From the NCBI GenBank assembly GCA_937901365.1, contig CALCEF010000264.1:1-8763 (forward strand): a DNA stretch of 8,763 bases, written 5' to 3'. A program made the position numbers and the translations under genes. Under the pieces are notes generated by a model. The model was not told the origin of the DNA, made no database searches, and saw nothing but the letters and a program-made list of their open reading frames with translations. Within the stretch, counting starts at the first letter, position 1; each line of letters begins with the position of its first letter. Below, piece by piece: positions 1 through 5,118 of the stretch. The DNA is from an uncultured euryarchaeote. Lineage in GTDB: Archaea > Thermoplasmatota > Poseidoniia > Poseidoniales > Thalassarchaeaceae.

Positions 1-1344
1 TTGATGTTCAAATGGACACCTGAACCCGAAATCCATTCTGATATGGAATGGAAAGGCGTGATGGATGCGACCAAAGTCGCGTATAGTCAAGTCATCAAAA
101 CCGCAATTGAAATTCGAAAATTCAAGGTTCTCGCATTCTTCTTGTTGGCGTATCTTCTGTTCTACGACGGTGTGAACACGATCGCCAGCATGGCCAGCGC
201 ATTTGGAGAATCTGTGTTGAGGCTCAACCCGAGTATGAACGTCATGCTATTGTTGACTGTGAATATTGTTGCAATTCCAATGACATTCGTTTTTGGAAAA
301 TTGGCAGAAAAGAAGGGGACGAAATTTGCACTGATGACTGCGCTCCTCATCTATTGTGGCGTCGCCATTGCAGCAGCGGGTTTCGCACCGCTTGAATTGG
401 AAGGTGAAGAGGATGCTGAGCGATATGATTTCCAATTTGAATGGAATGAAGAAACCGGCCTGTATGAAATGACTACACTCTATGATCGAGGTTACGAGGG
501 ATGGATTGCAGAAGATTCCGAAGGTGATGCTGTATTCCGAGATGGGTTCCAAGAGCACTTCCCTGAAACCGATTATTCTGTTGAAGCAGCCGGCGAAAGT
601 ACACTCGGAACCGGATTGATGGTCTGTTTATTCATCTTGGTCGTGGTCGTTCTACTGGGCGGTGGTGTCAAGTGGTTGCAAGACAAAGAAATGGGAATGA
701 TGGGTGTCTTTGCGGCATTCCTCCTCGTTGGCGTGGGTATCTTTGGTGCCTCATTCCTCGCTGACCAAGCCACGGTGGATGAAAAAGAGGTCAAGACGAT
801 TACAGAAGCCGATGCTGTAGCACTTGTTGCAGCTTTCGAGGATACAAATGACCACCGATTTTCAATCATCATCATTGGAGGAAATGACACCATTGCCGGT
901 GCCTCTGAAGTGGGTGCCACACATCCAACAATGGTCGATCAAGGTGGACCTGTGGATTGGTGGGCCTCAACCATGCGCAGCATGATTTGGGCGCCACTTG
1001 GAATCAGTGTATCTCTACAATGGATTATCCTAGGTTTGTTTGTGGGTTGTGCCATGGGCTCAGCAGGCGCGCAAGCGCGCTCGATGTTCTCTATGCTCAC
1101 ACCAAAGACACGCACATCTGAGTTCTTCGGGTTCTTCGGGTTCCTAGGAAAATCTGCGGCAATGATTGGGACTGCTCTGTATGCAATTGCCAGCACAACA
1201 TTCGACAGTCGCGTAGCATTGTTGTCAATCACAGTCGTCATTCTAGCGGGAACCTATCTAACCAGCAAGGTCGACATCGAAGAAGGCATACGCGTTGCAC
1301 AAGAAGAGGATGCACGAAACGAAGCCCAAGGAATGGAGTCGTGA
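1..1344 (+). CDS. UMF1/Atg22-like major facilitator transporter, C-terminal half (5' end outside the window)
   Basis: Integral membrane transporter of the major facilitator superfamily; substrate unknown. The segment at residues 47-69 (FLLAYLLFYDGVNTI...) is what UMF1 proteins have at membrane helix 7, and residues 346-390 (GCAMGSAGAQARSMFS, then EFFGFFGFLGKSA) match the conserved helix 10 to helix 11 region. The visible part is therefore the second half; helices 1-6 should lie upstream. The TTG at base 1 and ATG at base 4 are probably internal codons. Predicted helices are about 43-64, 80-100, 108-129, 203-222, 234-254, 331-356, 383-398 and 404-421. Two of these (203-254), with acidic flanking loops 130-202 and 255-328, form an insertion between family helices 9 and 10. 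The tail is short and acidic. The stop is 4 bases before the next gene's start, so the two are probably cotranscribed. The family call is firm; truncation rather than a natural half-size protein is inferred. Confidence 0.85.
   Translation: MMFKWTPEPEIHSDMEWKGVMDATKVAYSQVIKTAIEIRKFKVLAFFLLAYLLFYDGVNTIASMASAFGESVLRLNPSMNVMLLLTVNIVAIPMTFVFGKLAEKKGTKFALMTALLIYCGVAIAAAGFAPLELEGEEDAERYDFQFEWNEETGLYEMTTLYDRGYEGWIAEDSEGDAVFRDGFQEHFPETDYSVEAAGESTLGTGLMVCLFILVVVVLLGGGVKWLQDKEMGMMGVFAAFLLVGVGIFGASFLADQATVDEKEVKTITEADAVALVAAFEDTNDHRFSIIIIGGNDTIAGASEVGATHPTMVDQGGPVDWWASTMRSMIWAPLGISVSLQWIILGLFVGCAMGSAGAQARSMFSMLTPKTRTSEFFGFFGFLGKSAAMIGTALYAIASTTFDSRVALLSITVVILAGTYLTSKVDIEEGIRVAQEEDARNEAQGMES
1335..1338 (+). 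promoter_or_regulatory. Ribosome binding site of the acyltransferase gene
   Basis: GGAG lies 10 bases before the ATG at 1349, inside the last codons of the transporter gene. It supports the ATG at 1349 over the in-frame ATG at 1295, which would lie deep inside the transporter gene and add 18 charged residues before the first membrane helix. Confidence 0.5.
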
Positions 1345-1348
1345 TCAA

Positions 1349-2071
1349 ATGGCAAAGCCGATGAAACATTTCGGCATTGTTCAGATGACTCTGTCCACCC
1401 TTGTCATGCCCTGTGGTTTCCTAATTTGGGGCATGGCAGCCATTCCTGGGATTTGGATGTTCCAAGAAGCTGGAGGGATGTACGACGGTTGGCAACAATT
1501 GGTTGCTCAAGGTGCTGCAATCGGAATGGGGTTGCTGTTCTGGTGTTTACTGGATCTTTTGATTTTGGGAATTTTCGGTTTAATCTTGCGCCCTAGGACT
1601 GAATCTGCGCAGGCCCCGACCCAAAGTTGGTTGACCATTCGCTGGGCCTTCATGTCGCTGTTTCATCGATTGGCCTTGCCATCATTGAAGTGGATGGTTC
1701 CGTCATTCATTGGTGACATCTATTTCCGAATGATGGGGGCGAAAATTGGCAAAGGTGCGCAGGTCAACTCTGCATCGATCAATGATGCTTACATGGTCGA
1801 GATTGGTGAAAAAACCGTGATTGGTGGAGATGCTGTTCTCAATGGACACCTTTTCGAAAATAACGGAATTCACCTAGCCAAGGTGAAAATTGGTTCTCGG
1901 TGTCTAGTCGGTACGCATGCCCAAGTCAATCCAGGCTGTGTGATTGGAGACGGGGCAGTGATTGCCTCAAGAGCAGTATTGCCCAAGCACACCGAAGTAC
2001 CCCCGGGTGAAGTGTGGGGTGGCATCCCTGCAAAGTGTATCCGTCGTGCAGATGGATCTAAGCCGGAGTGA
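1349..2071 (+). CDS. Membrane-anchored left-handed beta-helix (hexapeptide repeat) acyltransferase
   Basis: A 240-residue protein. Two hydrophobic stretches (about 9-37 and 54-80) predict two membrane helices. After an amphipathic linker (about 93-127) comes a hexapeptide-repeat domain at about 128-229, with the characteristic spacing of I/V-G-x-x-x-x repeats (AKIGKGAQV, VEIGEKTVIGGDAVL, VKIGSRCLVGTHAQV, CVIGDGAVIASRAVL). It ends in the typical VWGGIPAK turn. Histidines at 167 (GHLFE) and 190 (GTHAQV) could be catalytic or substrate-contacting. Enzymes of this fold transfer acetyl, succinyl or longer acyl groups from CoA or carrier protein to sugars, amino acids or other hydroxyl/amine acceptors; the acceptor here is unknown. 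The membrane helices plus this domain recall the C-terminal part of Pls/PosA-type synthetases, but no adenylation domain is present. It follows the transporter gene by 4 bases and ends overlapping the decarboxylase gene on the other strand. The fold is well supported; the function is not. Confidence 0.88.
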   Translation: MAKPMKHFGIVQMTLSTLVMPCGFLIWGMAAIPGIWMFQEAGGMYDGWQQLVAQGAAIGMGLLFWCLLDLLILGIFGLILRPRTESAQAPTQSWLTIRWAFMSLFHRLALPSLKWMVPSFIGDIYFRMMGAKIGKGAQVNSASINDAYMVEIGEKTVIGGDAVLNGHLFENNGIHLAKVKIGSRCLVGTHAQVNPGCVIGDGAVIASRAVLPKHTEVPPGEVWGGIPAKCIRRADGSKPE

Positions 2072-2891
2072 ACAATATACTCGTACCTGCTTGGACGAAT
2101 TCTCCCTTGGGATATTCCGCTTGTTCCGCATTAGCCCCGATGACATTGGGGATGAAAATGTTCGCAGGCACACGGACGTCTACACGACTTCCCAATCGAA
2201 TCATTCCGTAACGTTGGCCTCGTCTCATTTCGTCGCCCTCACCGGACCACGGAGCGATGGTTCGTGCGAGACGTCCGCTGATTTGCGTTGATTCCACATG
2301 GAGTCCATCACCTCTCAAAAATACGGTTCGAACCCGCTCATTCCAAGCTGATTCTTTGCGAAATGCTGGAACAAATGGTCCTCTGCGCAAACCCTTTCCT
2401 GTTCTGTGTTCCATTCGAATGATGGTCCCAGCAACGGGGGCGCGATTGACGTGAACGTCGAACGGTGACATGAATATGGCAACCCGCCAAGCATCCGATT
2501 CTGATTCCTCTCCGTCAGGGACTGCTTCCCATCTCTGCTCATTCGGAAAAGAAAGAGGTTGTTCGCAAGGTGTTTCATGCCAATCGCCGGTGAGTTTGTC
2601 ATGGATAGAGGACTCATCCTTGGTTGGACGGCGCCCTGTTGCTCTTTCTCGAACAACGAACATGATGTGGCCATCGGCTGGAGAGACGATGATGCCCTCT
2701 TCCTTGGGTATTGGGCGATCAGGGTCGCGATAGAAATTGGCGATAATGGCTGTTATCATGAAACATAGCATCCCAAAGACATGTGCTAAGCCATTCAAAT
2801 CATCGACGATGAGGGCGATGGCTTCGATTGCAATGCCCATCAGTAACCAAGTTACAGTCGGTGCGATTCCACCTCGGGCGAAGACGCCCAT
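2058..2891 (-). CDS. psd: Phosphatidylserine (archaetidylserine) decarboxylase, short membrane-linked type
   Basis: Removes CO2 from the serine head group of a phospholipid to give the ethanolamine form; in archaea the substrate would be archaetidylserine. The 277-residue protein has two N-terminal hydrophobic segments (about 9-30 and 36-53), then FYRDPDRPIP and VSPADG with Asp73, and FMSPFDVHVNRAP with His147. Near the end is GMIRLGSRVDVRVP, where cleavage between Gly234 and Ser235 would produce the pyruvoyl cofactor and a small alpha chain of about 43 residues. Asp73, His147 and Ser235 match the self-cleavage residues expected for the family. About 54 residues (82-135) separate the PADG and SPFDVH blocks, more than the roughly 20 I expect for short forms. 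The ATG at 2891 is preferred because a GAGGAG site lies 8 bases upstream; a GTG at 2900 overlapping the previous stop is the alternative. It is cotranscribed with the coiled-coil gene. The serine-lipid synthase partner is not in this window. Confidence 0.92.
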   Translation of the reverse strand: MGVFARGGIAPTVTWLLMGIAIEAIALIVDDLNGLAHVFGMLCFMITAIIANFYRDPDRPIPKEEGIIVSPADGHIMFVVRERATGRRPTKDESSIHDKLTGDWHETPCEQPLSFPNEQRWEAVPDGEESESDAWRVAIFMSPFDVHVNRAPVAGTIIRMEHRTGKGLRRGPFVPAFRKESAWNERVRTVFLRGDGLHVESTQISGRLARTIAPWSGEGDEMRRGQRYGMIRLGSRVDVRVPANIFIPNVIGANAEQAEYPKGEFVQAGTSILFTPA

Positions 2892-2896
2892 TCGAA

Positions 2897-3562
2897 TCAC
2901 TCCTCTTCTTCGTTGGAGCGGTTGAGGACACCGTCGTCCTCGAGATCATCTGCAATATCCTTGACCATATCAGCTGCTTCCTCTGGTGGTGCATTTAGGA
3001 TCTCATCAAGACGGTCTTTGAGAGCACGCTGCATGTGCGATGATTTTCGCTCTGCTTCAACGGCGTTCTCAATCATATCATATCGGGTCTTGATCGCACG
3101 GTTGAGGTCTTCGAAGATTTGCATGTGGTTAACATACCAATCGTCACGTGCCTTCATCTCAGCCACAGCAAGGCGCAGATCACCGTCGAGTTCTTCTGCA
3201 ATCTCGAAAACTCGGGAAAGTCTCTCTTTCTCACGAGAGTACTTCTCCTCCATCTTTTCGAGTTCGGGCTCAAGATACTTGACCCGCTGGGACGATGTTG
3301 AACCTTCAACCTCCAAATCACGGATGCGGTTGTCCTTCTGTGAAATGAGGGCTTCAAGCCCTTCTCGAGCGATTTCTTTGTCGACTGCTTCTTTCTCAAG
3401 AACTTCAATTTCGGCTTTCAGGCCAACAATTTCTTTTTCTTGTTGCTCATAAGCATCGTAGAGTTTGACAAGGCGCTCTGTTTCATCGCTCAGTCGGTCT
3501 TCCAACTGTCGCATTCGCACCTCTGGTGTGAGCGTTCCGGAATCACCATCATCGTCGGACAT
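2897..3562 (-). CDS. Acidic coiled-coil protein of unknown function
   Basis: A 221-residue soluble protein that I do not recognise. It begins with an acidic, probably disordered stretch (MSDDDGDSG) and then has long Glu/Lys/Arg-rich helix with heptad-like spacing from about 15 to 85 and again from about 92 to 188. A short break around residues 86-92 (EGSTSSQ) probably separates the two coils. The C-terminal part (APPEEAADMVKDIADDL, about 191-207) looks like a short helix pair, followed by a very acidic tail ending in four Glu. There are no cysteines, no membrane segment, no signal peptide and a single Trp (142). The start at 3562 is chosen because GAGGG lies 5 bases upstream and a TATA-like box about 35 bases upstream; an in-frame ATG at 3622 would lie upstream of that box. 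It is the first gene of a unit with the decarboxylase. Long coiled coils suggest a scaffold or oligomer, but this is inference. Confidence 0.82.
   Translation of the reverse strand: MSDDDGDSGTLTPEVRMRQLEDRLSDETERLVKLYDAYEQQEKEIVGLKAEIEVLEKEAVDKEIAREGLEALISQKDNRIRDLEVEGSTSSQRVKYLEPELEKMEEKYSREKERLSRVFEIAEELDGDLRLAVAEMKARDDWYVNHMQIFEDLNRAIKTRYDMIENAVEAERKSSHMQRALKDRLDEILNAPPEEAADMVKDIADDLEDDGVLNRSNEEEE
2900..2905 (-). promoter_or_regulatory. Ribosome binding site of the decarboxylase gene, inside the upstream coding sequence
   Basis: GAGGAG forms the last two Glu codons of the coiled-coil gene and sits 8 bases before the decarboxylase ATG at 2891. This decides the start: the GTG at 2900 would have no spacer from the site. 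It also suggests translational coupling of the two genes. Confidence 0.65.
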
Positions 3563-3567
3563 CGTAT

Positions 3568-3572
3568 CCCTC
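3568..3572 (-). promoter_or_regulatory. Ribosome binding site of the coiled-coil gene
   Basis: GAGGG, 5 bases before the ATG at 3562. It favours this start over the in-frame ATG at 3622, giving a 221-residue rather than a 241-residue protein. Confidence 0.5.
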
Positions 3573-3597
3573 GGCACATCCCACCGCTCGCCCTGTC

Positions 3598-3603
3598 TTA
3601 TAA
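3598..3603 (-). promoter_or_regulatory. TATA-box-like promoter element of the coiled-coil/decarboxylase unit
   Basis: TTATAA, within GGTTATAAG on the minus strand, lies 35 bases upstream of the ATG at 3562. If the transcript starts about 26 bases after the box centre, as is usual in archaea, the leader would be about 12 bases and would just include the GAGGG ribosome site. No clear purine-rich BRE is visible on its upstream side. The spacing is coherent, but the call rests on one short motif. Confidence 0.45.
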
Positions 3604-3631
3604 CCCGCTCCCCAAAGGGCATAGAAAGTGA

Positions 3632-3650
3632 GGGAACACTACGTGTTCCC
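3632..3650. repeat. Perfect 8-bp inverted repeat between the peptidase and coiled-coil genes
   Basis: GGGAACAC and GTGTTCCC are separated by TAC. The repeat sits 12 bases after the peptidase stop and about 30 bases upstream of the TATA-like box. A run of five T on the minus strand (3652-3656) precedes it, between the peptidase stop and the repeat. Two readings are possible: part of the peptidase transcript's 3' end (U-run plus hairpin, though the order is the reverse of a classical intrinsic terminator), or a dyad operator for a regulator of the coiled-coil/decarboxylase promoter. The repeat itself is certain; its role is not. The rest of the 100-base gap holds nothing else I can name. Confidence 0.6.
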
Positions 3651-3662
3651 GAAAAATCCTGA

Positions 3663-5075
3663 TTAAGCGTTCATTGATGCGATGGCAGCTGCCAGACATG
3701 TCGTCACCGATTTGGTGGCAGGAATGTGCAACTTCTCGTCTGGGCCATGTGCATTACCACCGGGCCCAAGGCTTCCAGTAACCAAGAATGAGGCACTTGG
3801 ATACTTTTCCTGCATCATGGCTAGGAATGGGATTGTGCCCCCTTCAAAGAATACTTGCATGGGGTTGCCAAAGGTTGCAAGGCTAGCCGAATTGAGAGCA
3901 GCACGGAATGCAGAATTCATGGGTGGGGCTGAGAAACCATTCGCCGCTGCATCGGCTGTGAATGATACGTGAGCCCCGTGGGGTGGATTTTCCTCAAGGA
4001 TTGAACTCATTGCTGCTTCCGCAGCATTTGCATCGACGCCGGGAGGAATACGCATGCTGAGTTTCAGAGATGTATGAGTACGGAGAACATTTCCTGCATC
4101 CTTTAGCGCCGGCATTCCATCTGCACCGGTCACAGAAAGAGAGGGGCGCCAATTGCCAGACAAGACGATTTCTGCCAAACCAGGTGTTTGAGGTTCGACA
4201 CCCTCCAATGCAGGGAGATCCGTCCACACTTTTTCTCCAAGAACATCGGCGATGCCCTGCGCTTCACCACGTAACTCATCAGAGATATCAACACTCAATT
4301 CAGGTAGCAACACCTTGCCCGTCGATTCGTCCTCGATTCGACTGATGATCGAACGTGCAATTCTGAAAGATGAGGGGATGATCCCTCCCGCCATTCCAGA
4401 ATGTACACCCTCTTGGCTGACACCGACTTTTAGAGTTCCACCAACCAATCCGCGTAGGCTTGTAGTGACCCACAATCGCTCGTAATCACCAGCACCAGAA
4501 TCCATGACAACGATGAGATCGGGTGTTCCGAGTAAATCGGATAACTCATCTAGATATGCAGGTAGATCAAACGAGCCTGATTCTTCACAGGTCTCGATGA
4601 GGAATGTGGCCTTAGGGTGAGCGATGTTGTGCTGCTGCAAAGCCAAGATGGCAAGAACGCTGAGATAACCTCCATAGCCGTCATCTACGCTACCTCGCCC
4701 ATAGAGCCAAGGGTCTTCTCGAACGGGGATCCAGGGTCCTTTTCCTTCTGACCAACCTGTGAAAGGTGGTTGTTTGTCAAGATGGCTGTAGAACAGGACT
4801 TCGCCCTCTCCTGTGCCTTCGATTGTGATCGTGAGAACTGGTGTCCTCCCCTCTAGGCGATGAACATTACAGGACATGCCCTTCATCGGCAGTGAATTCA
4901 GCCAGCCAAGGAACAAATCGATGGTGTCATCGAGGTATCCATTTGCTGCCCAGTCATCATCAAAAGCCGGAGAAAGTGCAGGGATTTCGATGAAATCTGA
5001 AAGGCTGGGCAAAGCGTGGGTTTCCCATTGTTCGTCAACCCATGCGTGAATTGCGTTGAGGTCTAAGTTCGCCAT
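3663..5075 (-). CDS. M20-family zinc metallopeptidase (dipeptidase-like)
   Basis: A 470-residue cytoplasmic hydrolase of the M20 family (carnosinase/PepV/CPG2 group), expected to cleave dipeptides or N-acyl amino acids with two zinc ions. All expected residues are visible: His98 and Asp100 in YSHLDKQPP; bridging Asp131 in GRGSVDDGYGG; the Glu164-Glu165 pair in ETCEESGS (catalytic base and ligand); Asp192 in VVMDSG; and His443 in GNAHGPDEKLHIP. The inserted dimerisation domain spans about 205-370 and contains the usual His225 in GVHSG. The length is normal for the group and no signal peptide is seen. HLDKQP and DDGY replace the commoner HLDVQP and DDKG, marking a distinct subgroup. The start at 5075 has no evident Shine-Dalgarno site. 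A weak AT-rich stretch (TTTTGCAT, 5096-5103) lies where the TATA box of a leaderless transcript would be, but cotranscription with the upstream helicase-nuclease, 43 bases away, is equally possible. The substrate cannot be told from sequence. Confidence 0.93.
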   Translation of the reverse strand: MANLDLNAIHAWVDEQWETHALPSLSDFIEIPALSPAFDDDWAANGYLDDTIDLFLGWLNSLPMKGMSCNVHRLEGRTPVLTITIEGTGEGEVLFYSHLDKQPPFTGWSEGKGPWIPVREDPWLYGRGSVDDGYGGYLSVLAILALQQHNIAHPKATFLIETCEESGSFDLPAYLDELSDLLGTPDLIVVMDSGAGDYERLWVTTSLRGLVGGTLKVGVSQEGVHSGMAGGIIPSSFRIARSIISRIEDESTGKVLLPELSVDISDELRGEAQGIADVLGEKVWTDLPALEGVEPQTPGLAEIVLSGNWRPSLSVTGADGMPALKDAGNVLRTHTSLKLSMRIPPGVDANAAEAAMSSILEENPPHGAHVSFTADAAANGFSAPPMNSAFRAALNSASLATFGNPMQVFFEGGTIPFLAMMQEKYPSASFLVTGSLGPGGNAHGPDEKLHIPATKSVTTCLAAAIASMNA

Positions 5076-5118
5076 GACTGTGCGAGGCCAGTTTGATGCA
5101 AAAGGACTGCTCTTACAC

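Noticed and set aside
573..920. 115-codon minus-strand frame opposite the transporter
   Set aside because: Low-complexity Ser/Thr/Pro product antisense to membrane helices; a shadow.
1067..1080. Inverted repeat GCGCGC-AA-GCGCGC in the transporter gene
   Set aside because: It encodes the conserved GAQARS segment of helix 10 and lies mid-gene; chance or codon-driven.
1123..1140. Tandem TTCTTCGGG repeat
   Set aside because: It encodes the FFGFFG motif typical of UMF1 transporters, so the repeat follows from protein conservation.
2913..3452. 179-codon Ser/Arg-rich open frame on the plus strand opposite the coiled-coil gene
   Set aside because: The Ser-rich composition is the reverse complement of Glu/Lys/Arg codons in the coiled coil; no independent support.
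3563..3662. Possible tRNA or small RNA gene in the 100-base gap
   Set aside because: No cloverleaf-forming arms or TTCGA-type loop found; only the dyad, T-run, TATA-like box and ribosome site.
5096..5103. TTTTGCAT as a TATA box for the peptidase gene
   Set aside because: Position fits a leaderless transcript but the match to a TATA box is poor; mentioned in the gene entry and not listed as a feature.
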